Shown here: piece by piece, positions 1 to 7,201 of the stretch | Layout: each line of letters opens with the position of its first letter | Position numbering within the stretch: position 1 is the first letter of the stretch | NCBI GenBank assembly: GCA_002506105.1 | Contig: DAWU01000030.1 | Location: 1-49,122 of the forward strand | Direction: 5' to 3' | DNA from: Methanolinea sp. UBA275 | GTDB lineage: Archaea; Halobacteriota; Methanomicrobia; Methanomicrobiales; Methanospirillaceae | Length of the DNA: 49,122 bases | Translations under genes and position numbers: made by a program | Notes under the pieces: generated by a model | Databases searched by the model: none | What the model saw: only the letters and a program-made list of their open reading frames with translations | Told to the model about the DNA's origin: nothing

Positions 1-393
1 TGGCTAGATTGTCACTATACCCATTCGTTTTATAGTCCTTGGTATTAGTTCGACGTTTTGTTAAATGGGTGTATTTTTTATGGGAAGGGGGAGAATCCCC
101 CTCCCCGGTCTCCACCCCCGATACGCGATAGGTTCTGTAAAGGGTGGCCTTTTGAAGATTGACAATGTTCGTTCTCCAGCACGGGCTCTATCGCAATATG
201 GGATGCCACAGCGGCGGGGCTTCAGCCCCAAGAGCGTCTTAGGATGAGTGCGGTTTTTTGAATTTAATAGGCTGAATACCCAAGCAGGTACATTTCCCAA
301 CTGCGTAAGAGTCTAATCCGGGTAAAGGGCATATAAATGGTGAAATTGAATTGCCGCTAAAGAAAAAGACTATCTGATCTATGAACTACTCTT
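1..393. other. Intergenic, no gene seen
   Basis: No convincing coding sequence lies here. The short frames on both strands run through a GC-rich hairpin-forming repeat (81-260, listed separately) and have no recognisable protein features. The rest is AT-rich and probably carries the promoter of the HEPN/MNT module, but no clear TATA box can be singled out. Confidence 0.6.
81..260 (+). repeat. Degenerate GC-rich repeat, copy A
   Basis: The left end is a G-run/C-run head (GGGGGAGAATCCCCC followed by CCCGGTC and a CGCGATAG block). The right end, 177-258, aligns with 2253-2336: both start CAGCAC, share TCGCAAT and GATGC or AATGC, and end GCGTCT-AGGATGA-TGCGGTTTT. Total length and order of blocks match the copy at 2161-2340. 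With that copy it brackets the HEPN/MNT and Hic toxin-antitoxin genes. Nature unknown: no transposase and no perfect terminal repeats are seen. Confidence 0.6.
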
Positions 394-792
394 ATGAAAG
401 GTACACGGCGTATGACCAGTAATCCGGCCGAATGGATGAGACAGGCGGATTATGATATGGAGACTGCTGCCGTTCTGATGAGAGAGAAACGGTTCATTTA
501 CACCATTTTTTTAAGCCATTTGGCCATAGAAAAAGCCCTAAAAGGGCTGTATATTAAACTGAACACGATTGAACCGCCGAAAACACACAGCCTCATCCAT
601 CTTGTAGAATTGTTGGAACTTACTTTACCGGAAAAATTACACGAATCCGTGTTTATTCTTAATCGTGTGAGTATTCCAACACGCTACCCTTCCGATATCG
701 ATGAACTTCTCGGTACTTATGATGAAGAAAGAACCCGGCAGTTATTCACGGCAGCCCAGGAGGTTATCCGATGGTTAAAAAGCAAGTATTGA
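394..792 (+). CDS. HEPN-domain protein, probable toxin of a HEPN/MNT pair
   Basis: The 132-residue protein has the look of the PF05168-type HEPN fold. An N-terminal helix carries EWMRQADYDMETA, a core helix carries SHLAIEKALKGLY, then PPKTHSL, and near the C-terminus TRYPSD. HEPN proteins of such pairs are typically RNases or targets neutralised by the partner nucleotidyltransferase (family knowledge). The Rx4-6H motif of the DUF86-type HEPN toxins is not evident. The next gene, a minimal nucleotidyltransferase, overlaps its end by 22 nt, as expected for a co-translated pair. The start at 394 is the longest ATG; ATG 412 (MTSNPAEW) is equally plausible, and neither has a good ribosome binding site. 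Confidence 0.85.
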   Translation: MKGTRRMTSNPAEWMRQADYDMETAAVLMREKRFIYTIFLSHLAIEKALKGLYIKLNTIEPPKTHSLIHLVELLELTLPEKLHESVFILNRVSIPTRYPSDIDELLGTYDEERTRQLFTAAQEVIRWLKSKY

Positions 793-1130
793 AGGTGGTG
801 AATTATTTTGAAGCTCGTTTGAAAGAACACGGGCTTCAAAAATTCCGGCTTATCGTATTCGGTTCCCACGCATCGGGAAGATCTCATCCGGCGAGTGACA
901 TTGATATCGCTATCGTTTCGGATGAATTCGAGGGGAAAGATATCTTCGAAAGGGCAAAAATGACGCAGGATGCAGAGATCCTGACCGTTCGGATGTATAA
1001 AGTGCCTCTCGATATAATTACCCTCTCGACCCGGGAATTCCAGGAAAGTAAGTCTCCGATTGTGGAGTATATCAAGCAGGGTGCCACTGTGCAGTCCCAA
1101 TCGACCTCTCATCCTTTCTCAACGCTATAA
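771..1130 (+). CDS. MNT-domain nucleotidyltransferase, probable antitoxin
   Basis: The 119-residue protein carries the minimal nucleotidyltransferase signature GSHASGRSHPASDIDIAI (about residues 31-49), i.e. GS-x10-D-x-D with the metal-binding aspartates, and a later LDIITL strand. In HEPN/MNT modules this enzyme inactivates the HEPN toxin, in characterised cases by AMPylating it (family knowledge). A strong ribosome binding site, AGGAGGTT, precedes ATG 771 and lies inside the end of the HEPN gene, so the two are translationally coupled. Confidence 0.87.
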   Translation: MVKKQVLKVVNYFEARLKEHGLQKFRLIVFGSHASGRSHPASDIDIAIVSDEFEGKDIFERAKMTQDAEILTVRMYKVPLDIITLSTREFQESKSPIVEYIKQGATVQSQSTSHPFSTL

Positions 1131-1250
1131 TCCCCAAAGAAAATACAACCCGGGCTGGATACTGATTTTAGTTGAGTTTACCGATAAAATTCAGGCAGGC
1201 TATCTCGGGGTATCCTTATTAAGAGAGAATATCCACAACGTATCAAAACA

Positions 1251-1475
1251 ATGGAATCATTTCGTTTCTCTGTGATACTTGAGAAAGACGAATCTGCCTA
1301 CTATGTGTTCTGTCATGAGCTTCAGGGATGTTACACACAAGGGAGCACGTACGAAGAAGCACTTGAAAACATTCAGGATGCAATAAGACTCCACATCGAA
1401 GATAGGATTTCAAGCGGTGAGTCTATCCCTCAGCACAAGATGGTGAGTCTGACTACAGTCGACGTGGCAGTATGA
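1251..1475 (+). CDS. Orphan HicB-like antitoxin
   Basis: The 74-residue protein begins FRFSVILEKDESAYYVFCHELQGCYTQG, followed by TYEEALENIQDAIRLHIED: the partly degraded RNase-H-like fold of HicB antitoxins (DUF1902 type). No C-terminal DNA-binding domain is present. HicB normally sits beside a HicA toxin in the same orientation, but no HicA-like frame is found directly up- or downstream. The nearest HicA (1607-1834) is on the other strand with its own HicB. It may be a solitary antitoxin or regulator, or the remnant of a module that lost its toxin. Confidence 0.8.
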   Translation: MESFRFSVILEKDESAYYVFCHELQGCYTQGSTYEEALENIQDAIRLHIEDRISSGESIPQHKMVSLTTVDVAV

Positions 1476-1530
1476 AGGGGAAGACCCCCCGGATTACCGC
1501 TGACACGCGATAGCCTGTGGGCATGGTTGA
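1474..1530 (+). repeat. Degenerate GC-rich repeat, partial copy B
   Basis: Starting at the stop codon of the orphan hicB gene, the segment GGGGAAGACCCCCC, then ACACGCGATAGCCTG, resembles the head of copies A (81-147) and C (2161-2225): a G-run/C-run hairpin followed by a CGATAG block. The right-hand half of the repeat is not recognisable here. Confidence 0.4.
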
Positions 1531-1606
1531 AAAAATACTTTGAATTTTTTTATCAGAATTCTTTAGAATCGTTTAATGAAACCCTTGGATTGGATTTTTT
1601 TGTAGA

Positions 1607-1834
1607 TCAGTTTCTCTTAATCCATTCTTCACGCGGGATTCCTGACTGTCGTAGGATTCTGATAAGGAGATCCAGACCAATCTCTTTTCGATGCGGATTG
1701 GGAAGTGTGAGAACAAGTGTGTCTTTAATCATGAATGGATGTTTTCCCCCCGAATAAGGGCCTTCGAAGCCAAAAGAGTGTAGTTTTCTCACAAGGTCAG
1801 CCCACTTTTCGGGCTGAAGCTTACGCTCTGGCAC
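1607..1834 (-). CDS. hicA: HicA-like mRNA interferase toxin
   Basis: The 75-residue protein fits the HicA double-stranded RNA-binding-like fold: KWADLVRKLHSFGFEGPYSGGKHPFMIK, with the conserved Gly and His of the G-x-KH segment (His about residue 32), then a basic segment TLPNPHRKEIG and a C-terminal helix LLIRILRQSGIPREEW. HicA toxins cleave mRNA and are held inactive by HicB (family knowledge). The GTG start at 1834 overlaps the upstream hicB by 14 nt. The order here is antitoxin first, toxin second. Confidence 0.85.
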   Translation of the reverse strand: MPERKLQPEKWADLVRKLHSFGFEGPYSGGKHPFMIKDTLVLTLPNPHRKEIGLDLLIRILRQSGIPREEWIKRN

Positions 1835-2081
1835 TTGAATCCAGTCCCTTCAAATCTTCGATTGCATGATCACCCAATCTGGGTATAGGAAGGCTTCTTC
1901 TCAAATGAATAATAATCCATTCGTCAAGCACTTCGACAAGATTCTGGCGGCAATCTTCGAGTGTCTTCCCTGTAGCCCATACTCCGGGAAGATCCTCAAT
2001 CTCACCATAGAATGGTTCTTCATCATCGATGATCTCATACTTTGCCAAGGCAAGCGCAGCATGGATATATTCTATTATCAT
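1821..2081 (-). CDS. hicB: HicB-like antitoxin paired with HicA
   Basis: The 86-residue protein shows the HicB core: FYGEIEDLPGVWATGKTLEDCRQNLVEVLDEWIIIHL. It is preceded by an N-terminal extension YIHAALALAKYEIIDDEE often seen in this group. The C-terminus is short and lacks an obvious helix-turn-helix. It is the first gene of a two-gene minus-strand module, and the hicA start codon lies inside its 3' end. HicB binds and blocks HicA and often represses its own promoter (family knowledge). Confidence 0.85.
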   Translation of the reverse strand: MIIEYIHAALALAKYEIIDDEEPFYGEIEDLPGVWATGKTLEDCRQNLVEVLDEWIIIHLRRSLPIPRLGDHAIEDLKGLDSSARA

Positions 2082-2160
2082 GGATTATTTCTGATTCTGT
2101 TGTAGAATGTAATAAGTATACTGTGATATGTCGGATTCAATCGGGTACTACTGTTATGCA

Positions 2161-2340
2161 AAAAGAGGAAAAATACCCCTTCCGGTCAACCCCCATTCAC
2201 ACGATAGCTTGCGGGAAGGGTGATTTATTGGAATATCGAACCTGAGTTTTCTCAGCACTGAGACCTTTCGCAATTCGAAATGCGCAAGCATACGGAGCTG
2301 AAATCCCAAAAGCGTCTGAGGATGAATGCGGTTTTCATTA
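2161..2340 (+). repeat. Degenerate GC-rich repeat, copy C
   Basis: Direct-orientation relative of copy A. The head has a C-run, CCGGTCAACCCCC and an ACGATAG block. The tail 2253-2336 aligns almost end to end with 177-258. Copies A and C lie about 2.1 kb apart on either side of the three toxin-antitoxin units. The remaining stretch to the permease start (2341-2499) shows no gene. Confidence 0.6.
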
Positions 2341-2499
2341 GTTCGGATGAGAAAATCGCACTCTAGATTTTCGATAAGAGATGTAATCGGAACGGTCCCA
2401 TTCCCGCAGTCCCTCGCAATTGCGAGCTCAAAGATTCAACTGCTCCACAACCCTCATCCATCTCAACAACCATATACTCGATTCTAGGAACTGGTCACC

Positions 2500-3798
2500 A
2501 TGGCAAAGATGCCACCGCGGAAATACAAGGGGCTCGTCCCGAGACTCGGGTTCTGGGAGGTCACCATATCGGGGATCGGCATCATCCTTGGCGCAGGGAT
2601 CTATGCCCTGATCGGGGTCGCGGCAGGAACCGCAGGGAACGCACTCTGGCTCTCGTTTGTGATATCAGCCCTGGTCGCATTCTTCACGGCGCTCTCCTAC
2701 ATGGAACTCTCCTCCATGATGCCGAACGTCGGGGCCGAGTACGAGTACGCGAACCGGGCGGTGGGACGACAGGTAGCGATGGTGATCGGCTGGCTGATCA
2801 TCTTTTCAGGTATCATCGGTGCAGCGACGGTGTCGCTCGGGTTCGCGGGCTACCTTGCGAACCTGCTGCCGGTCCCGGTCTTTCTGGCCGCCATTCTCCT
2901 GATTGCAGTATTGTGCGGGATCCTTCTTGTCGGGGTCAAGGAGAGTGCGGTCGTGGCGGTGGTGTTCACTCTGGTGGAAGTGGGAGGACTCGTGCTGATC
3001 ATCGTGGCCGGAATCCCGTATCTCGGCCGGGTGGACTTCATGGAGATGCCGCTTGGGATCACGGGGGTGCTGTCTGCCGCAGCGCTGGTCTTTTTTGCCT
3101 ACCAGGGGTTCGAGGAGATGGTCAAGTTCTCGGAGGAGACCCGGGAGCCAGAGCGGACCGTTCCTCTCGCCCTGATCACGGCGCTCGTGGTCTCGACAGT
3201 CCTCTATATCTTCGTCTGCCTGTCGGCGGTGAGCGTTGTCGGGTGGGAGGCGCTCGCAGCATCGCCGGCGCCGTTTGCGACCGTTGCATCCGCCGCATGG
3301 GGAGGAGATGCGTCGATCCTGATGTCGGTTATCGCGCTGTTCGCGACCGCGAATACCGTACTCATGATGATGTTTGCCTCCTCCCGCATCAGCTACGGGA
3401 TGGCACGGGCGGGATCGCTTCCCCCATTCATGGCAAGGGTCCATCCCGACCGTCATACGCCCTGGATCTCGATCCTCCTTGTCGGGGGAGGAGCGCTCCT
3501 CTTCATGTTTGTCGGCGACATCGCGTTTGTCGCAAACATCTCCAACTTCACCCTCTTTGTGACCTTCATGGTGGTGAACCTCTCGGTGATCATCCTCCGT
3601 TACAGGGAGCCCCGGAGCGAGCGTCCGTTCTCCATCCCAGGGAACATCGGGAGGTTTCCCCTCTTTCCGCTCCTCGGCCTTGTCGCCTGCATCTTCCTGC
3701 TGGTGCAGCTCGAAACACTGGTTCTCGGGATCGGGGCGCTCCTGACGGGGATCGGGATCGTGGTCGTGCTGGTGTTCGGGAGGGGAAAGGGGAAGTAG
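2500..3798 (+). CDS. APC-family amino-acid permease
   Basis: The 432-residue protein is a polytopic membrane transporter of the amino acid-polyamine-organocation family. Helix 1 carries the family signature GIGIILGAGIYALIG (about residues 26-40), the broken helix whose backbone binds the substrate carboxylate. It is followed by an LSYMELSSMMPNVGAEYEY segment, FFAYQGFEEMVKFSEETREP near the middle, and roughly twelve hydrophobic segments ending at RGKGK. The substrate cannot be read from sequence. It is flanked by toxin-antitoxin modules and appears to be a single-gene unit. ATG 2500 is preceded by AGGAACTGG. GC-rich third positions create long spurious frames on the opposite strand. Confidence 0.9.
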   Translation: MAKMPPRKYKGLVPRLGFWEVTISGIGIILGAGIYALIGVAAGTAGNALWLSFVISALVAFFTALSYMELSSMMPNVGAEYEYANRAVGRQVAMVIGWLIIFSGIIGAATVSLGFAGYLANLLPVPVFLAAILLIAVLCGILLVGVKESAVVAVVFTLVEVGGLVLIIVAGIPYLGRVDFMEMPLGITGVLSAAALVFFAYQGFEEMVKFSEETREPERTVPLALITALVVSTVLYIFVCLSAVSVVGWEALAASPAPFATVASAAWGGDASILMSVIALFATANTVLMMMFASSRISYGMARAGSLPPFMARVHPDRHTPWISILLVGGGALLFMFVGDIAFVANISNFTLFVTFMVVNLSVIILRYREPRSERPFSIPGNIGRFPLFPLLGLVACIFLLVQLETLVLGIGALLTGIGIVVVLVFGRGKGK

Positions 3799-4071
3799 CG
3801 TCCAGAAGTACTCCTCCTGATTCCTGAACGCGATGGATTCTCTTTGAATTACGTAGAAATACAATTCTTATGATCTTCGTCGCATGCTCACACGGGAAGC
3901 ATGCAAATAGCCCCTCCTGCTCAAGCGGACTCTATCGTAATCCTGGAAACGCAGGTGGAGGGAGAGCCACAGGATCGAGATCGAAATGGGTACGTGCAAG
4001 GGGTTCCTGATACCAACCCCACTGAAGGATTTCTTTGAATGTGAAGGAAGGAGTTCCTGTGATAATCCGGG

Positions 4072-4344
4072 TCACATGTCCCGGTATACATGTTTCCGAT
4101 GGCCAACCTCGATGACGAGAATGATGAGGCAGTCATGGCCGATATCAAGGATGATGCGGTACATGCCAACCCGGTGGGAATACACGGTTCCGCACTCCTG
4201 CCCCTTGATCTTCTTGAGGAATGGTCTCGGATCGGGCTCCTTTACAAGGGCAAGGAGATCATTCCGTATCCTGAGGAGAACCGGGCGTGGTACCTTCTTT
4301 GCGCTACGGATGGCATGAGGGGACCAGAGGACCGTCCAGGTCAT
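4072..4344 (-). CDS. RelE/ParE-superfamily toxin
   Basis: The 90-residue protein begins WTVLWSPHAIRSAKKVP, then LLALVKEPDPRPFLKKIKG, YSHRVGMYRIILDI and IILVIEVGHRKHVYRDM. This is the strand-helix-strand order of RelE-type ribosome-dependent endoribonucleases, with basic residues and an RVG-x-YR core; the terminal HRKHVYRDM is typical of archaeal members. Its ATG overlaps the stop of the upstream antitoxin as ATGA (4341-4344). Confidence 0.88.
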   Translation of the reverse strand: MTWTVLWSPHAIRSAKKVPRPVLLRIRNDLLALVKEPDPRPFLKKIKGQECGTVYSHRVGMYRIILDIGHDCLIILVIEVGHRKHVYRDM

Positions 4345-4562
4345 TCAAGCCCCAGTTCTTTCTCTGCTTCCTCCATTGTGTAGAAACGGCCCGACCTGAC
4401 GTCATCCCTTGCCTGCCTGATAGCCTTCAGGGTCTCCGCACTCAGCGGTTCTTCATCGACATAACTGGCAACAAGCCGGTCAATGACTTCGGAATAGGAT
4501 TCACGGGGATGTATCTTGAGATCTGTGAGAGATTCCTTGGTCTTGTCATTGACACGGATCAT
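4341..4562 (-). CDS. Antitoxin of the RelE-type module
   Basis: A small acidic protein of 73 residues from ATG 4562: MIRVNDKTKESLTDLK, then ESYSEVIDRLVASYVDEEPLS and a C-terminal tail RSGRFYTMEEAEKELGLE. It has a ribbon-helix-helix-like N-terminus and a toxin-wrapping tail as in archaeal RelB/VapB-type antitoxins. AGGGATCG lies just upstream of ATG 4562; in-frame ATGs at 4574 and 4592 would add 4 or 10 residues. The upstream palindrome TGTATACA (4582-4589) with the nearby ATATACCCATG is a plausible autoregulatory operator (inference). Confidence 0.82.
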   Translation of the reverse strand: MIRVNDKTKESLTDLKIHPRESYSEVIDRLVASYVDEEPLSAETLKAIRQARDDVRSGRFYTMEEAEKELGLE

Positions 4563-4640
4563 CGATCCCTGCATATACCCATGTATACACATGTTGACAG
4601 ATAAATCTCTCGCATGAGGGTATCATGAGTATCTGGGAGG

Positions 4641-4713
4641 AGAGGTACCCTTCCCATTCACCCGGGCAGTTGTTCCCCCGCAGCAGAAGGGCTTTTCAGC
4701 CCTTCTGCTGCTC
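4641..4713 (+). repeat. GC-rich repeat, copy D, with variable hairpin arm
   Basis: GAGAGGTACCCTTCCC, then CACCCGG and GTTCCCCCGCAG align with the heads of the two copies at 39888 and 40041 (GGGATAGTACCCCTCCCGG, ACCCCGG, GTTCCCCCGCAG). As in those copies the conserved GCAG opens a hairpin whose arm differs from copy to copy. Here the arm is the 13-bp palindrome at 4680-4711. Confidence 0.5.
4680..4711 (-). terminator. Perfect 13-bp hairpin at the end of the ligase operon
   Basis: GCAGCAGAAGGGC, a 6-nt loop TTTTCA and the exact complement form a strong hairpin. The TGA stop of the GCS2-type gene (4696-4698) lies in the loop, so the last codons (QQKG) are inside the stem. It may act as a terminator or mRNA-stabilising structure, although no long T-tract follows on the minus strand. 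Confidence 0.45.
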
Positions 4714-5817
4714 CTCATACGGCTGGTTCTCCCTCAGGCACACCGCCAGGTCCTGCATGATTCCCTGCAGGTCTCCGGTGTCCCGGAACCTCTCGATCAG
4801 GATCTGCCCGAGGGATCCTTTATCGATCCTTCTCCGGATCAGGGGAAGGTACCGCCTCTCTTCGCGTGTGGCTGACTTTTCTGCATGCTTGTAGAGGTTT
4901 TCCAGCTCGTCCCGGAGCCCTGGAGTCCCCGTATGGATTGCCTTTTCTGTCATTTCGAGGAGTGCGTTCCGGTCATCTTCGAGCGTGAGGTGCCTGGATC
5001 TCAGCAATGCCCGGACGAATGCGCAGAATGCGATGTCGGAGCGGACGCACTCCTGCTCGTCAGGGACCTTGATCTCGACGCAGGGGCGGCTGAACCTGAC
5101 GATCACCCCTGGCGAGGCAACCCATTCCTCGCAGAGGACTGCTGCACCTCGTGCCTCGAGCTCGGCATAGATCCCGGAGAGCCGTTCACGGTACTCTCCC
5201 ACCGAGCCGATGGGTTCGGGGACGATACCGTTGCAGATGGCCGGGACCTGTGCCTGGTTCTCCCTGTAATACAGGAGGCGGTTGTCGACCGGGCCGGGAG
5301 TGTTTCCCTCCACGAAGGGGGAGGCGGCCGAGACCGCGATGAGAAACGGGATAAGGCAGCGTAGGGTATTATGCATCTCCACGAGTTCCGCCCAACTCTG
5401 GTATTCCAGGTTGACCTGCAACGCCTGGATGTTCAGCCATCCATGCTGCCGGATGGAGAAAAGCCGGTCGTAGGCATCGTAATACTCGCCCTCGTCATGG
5501 TCCCAGACCCGGGTCTGGTCGAGTGACAGCGTGGGGTGCATGCCGAGTCCGAGGAGGATGTACCGGTCCTGGAACCGGCGGTAAAATTCCGCAATACCGT
5601 TGTGAACGGATGATTCGAGTTCGGACAGCCGGACTGACGGGTGGTCCGGGGCGAATTCAAGCACGGTTTTCTGCAGTTCCTTGCAGATGATCGACCGCCC
5701 GAGCGGAATCTCACCGTCCCACCTGCCGGATACCTCGGCGAGTATCCTGTCGGATTCCGGGAGCGGGACAAATCCCGGACCGTTGAGGGAATATTCGTGC
5801 TCGGTTCCCGTCTTCAT
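4696..5817 (-). CDS. GCS2-type glutamate-cysteine ligase-like carboxylate-amine ligase
   Basis: The protein is about 373 residues from ATG 5817. It starts KTGTEHEYSLN, the GxExE-type metal/ATP site of the glutamine-synthetase-like fold used by GCS2 (YbdK-type) ligases. Further on are ICKELQKTVLEFAPDHPS, LGLGMHPT, NIQALQVNLEY, an SAASPFVEG segment and FSRPCVEIKVPDEQE. Members join an amino acid to a carboxylate, as in gamma-glutamylcysteine synthesis; the substrate is unknown here. It is the last gene of a four-gene operon and overlaps the YkgJ-type gene by ATGA (5814-5817), which fixes the start although a TTG lies three codons earlier. With the ATP-grasp partner it suggests two successive amide-bond steps (inference). 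Confidence 0.85.
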   Translation of the reverse strand: MKTGTEHEYSLNGPGFVPLPESDRILAEVSGRWDGEIPLGRSIICKELQKTVLEFAPDHPSVRLSELESSVHNGIAEFYRRFQDRYILLGLGMHPTLSLDQTRVWDHDEGEYYDAYDRLFSIRQHGWLNIQALQVNLEYQSWAELVEMHNTLRCLIPFLIAVSAASPFVEGNTPGPVDNRLLYYRENQAQVPAICNGIVPEPIGSVGEYRERLSGIYAELEARGAAVLCEEWVASPGVIVRFSRPCVEIKVPDEQECVRSDIAFCAFVRALLRSRHLTLEDDRNALLEMTEKAIHTGTPGLRDELENLYKHAEKSATREERRYLPLIRRRIDKGSLGQILIERFRDTGDLQGIMQDLAVCLRENQPYEEQQKG

Positions 5818-6332
5818 GGGATGCAATCCCCTCCCGGATCCAGGGGGATCTCTGCAACGAGGTCTGTCTCGGGCTCGGGGATGGCGTTGATCACATCGAG
5901 TTCGCGGGAGGGGAGCGATCGCACAAGATCGGCGAGGATCTGTGCAGCGTTTTGGAACTGGGTCTCATAGACACGCTCGTCTGCTTTCAGGTAGGGCACG
6001 AGCGGACAGATCGATTCGTGCTTGAGGAAGAGGCGGAGCCTGTTATCCGCCACTTCGAACGTGAACGGCCCGGCCACGCAGGTCTCGGGTTTGAAGGCAT
6101 GGATCCTGCACCGCCCGTCAATGCACATGATGCACAACCCATCCTGGTCAGAGTGTATCCTGGTATACCCGTTGCACTCGAATGCAGTGTGGGGTACCCC
6201 CCTCTCCCGGAGAATTGCAATCCTGCCCGGGCTGAGCGGGGGATGCGCCCCATAGCAGCATTGTGCTCCGCATGTCGCGCAGACAGCCTCTGCAAGGGCT
6301 TCGAAGGATCCTGTCATGGGTGTTCTGTTCAC
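5814..6332 (-). CDS. YkgJ-type cysteine-cluster protein
   Basis: The 172-residue protein has the pattern of the YkgJ (CxxCxxxCC zinc- or iron-chelating) family: CATCGAQCC at residues 18-26, ECNGY in the middle, CIMCIDGRCRIHAFKPETC around residues 68-86. The family binds a metal or an Fe-S cluster and its chemistry is mostly unknown. Its position between an ATP-grasp and a GCS2 ligase suggests a redox, activation or chaperone role in making the same product (inference). The GTG start overlaps the upstream stop as GTGA (6329-6332); ATG 6317 is an alternative. Confidence 0.82.
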   Translation of the reverse strand: MNRTPMTGSFEALAEAVCATCGAQCCYGAHPPLSPGRIAILRERGVPHTAFECNGYTRIHSDQDGLCIMCIDGRCRIHAFKPETCVAGPFTFEVADNRLRLFLKHESICPLVPYLKADERVYETQFQNAAQILADLVRSLPSRELDVINAIPEPETDLVAEIPLDPGGDCIP

Positions 6333-7201
6333 GTCTCCAAAAGAGTGTGGACGATCTCCCGGTACACCCCGGGGTACGCGGTGTCCTCGCCGCCTTCGAG
6401 CGATGGATTGTCATTGACCTCGATCACGCACGGCCCGGCTCTCCCTTCTTTGATGTCAACGCCGTACAGCCCCTTTCCGATGGCCTTCCCGGCCGCAACG
6501 CCGAGTTCGCGCACATCGGCGGGGACCAAGTCCGGCGGAACGCTCTGCACCCCGCAATACACGATATGACCGTTGACCGAGTCCTGGATCTTGAAGGTCT
6601 GCGAGGGGATGATGTACTTGCAGGCATACAGGAATTTTCCGCCCAGGACCCCTACCCTCCAGTCGTAGGTGCTCTCCACGAACTCCTGGGCAACGATCCA
6701 GTCCGACATCTTGAAGTAGCGGCGGGCGACCTGCACAAGCCCGGCCGGGTCAGTCACCTTCTCCACCCGGAGCGAGAACGAGGTGGAGGGCTCCTTCACG
6801 ATCAGCGGTGACCCGAGATCCTCGAAGATCTCCCGCGCCCTCTCCGGTGAGAACGCTCTCTGTGACACGAAGATGGTGCGGGGGATCTTCACTCCATGCT
6901 GCATCAGGCAGGAGTACATGTTCACCTTGTCGGAGCAGATCTGGATTGAGGAGGGGTCATCGATTACGGGTATCCCTGCAAAGGATGCCATGCGGGATGC
7001 AACGTAGGTGACGTTCATGGGGTCGGTCCGGGCACGGATGAAAAGCCCGTCCATCTGGGGGATCTTCCGGATATCGACGGGGAAGATGAATTCGGCGCCA
7101 TGCCCCATCTCCTCCGCGGTGTCCCTGCACCGGATAAGGGCGTTGAGCTGCTCCGCGGAAGAGAGGGTCTTCCGGTCGACGAAAATCCCGAGCCGGCTCA
7201 T
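6329..7201 (-). CDS. RimK-type ATP-grasp ligase
   Basis: About 290 residues from ATG 7201: an N-terminal RimK-like pre-ATP-grasp domain (LGIFVDRKTLSSAEQLNAL, GLFIRARTDP), ICSDKVNMYSCLMQHGVKIPRT, then the ATP-grasp fold with SPLIVKEPSTSFSLRVEKV, WIVAQEFVES, RVGVLGGKFLYACKY and the metal-binding ending CVIEVNDNPSLEGGED. Such enzymes form an amide or peptide bond through an acylphosphate. It is unlike MptN or CofF in context. It follows the RLAN-like gene with an ATGA overlap (7198-7201); in many genomes the RLAN and ATP-grasp domains are one polypeptide (family knowledge), so this is a split version. Confidence 0.88.
   Translation of the reverse strand: MSRLGIFVDRKTLSSAEQLNALIRCRDTAEEMGHGAEFIFPVDIRKIPQMDGLFIRARTDPMNVTYVASRMASFAGIPVIDDPSSIQICSDKVNMYSCLMQHGVKIPRTIFVSQRAFSPERAREIFEDLGSPLIVKEPSTSFSLRVEKVTDPAGLVQVARRYFKMSDWIVAQEFVESTYDWRVGVLGGKFLYACKYIIPSQTFKIQDSVNGHIVYCGVQSVPPDLVPADVRELGVAAGKAIGKGLYGVDIKEGRAGPCVIEVNDNPSLEGGEDTAYPGVYREIVHTLLET

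Noticed and set aside
2806..3864. Long open frame (352 codons) antisense to the permease, and a 304-codon frame at 2913-3827 in another forward frame
   Set aside because: Both are shadows caused by GC-rich third positions of the permease gene; composition is Arg/Asp/His- or Arg/Gly-rich without any domain.
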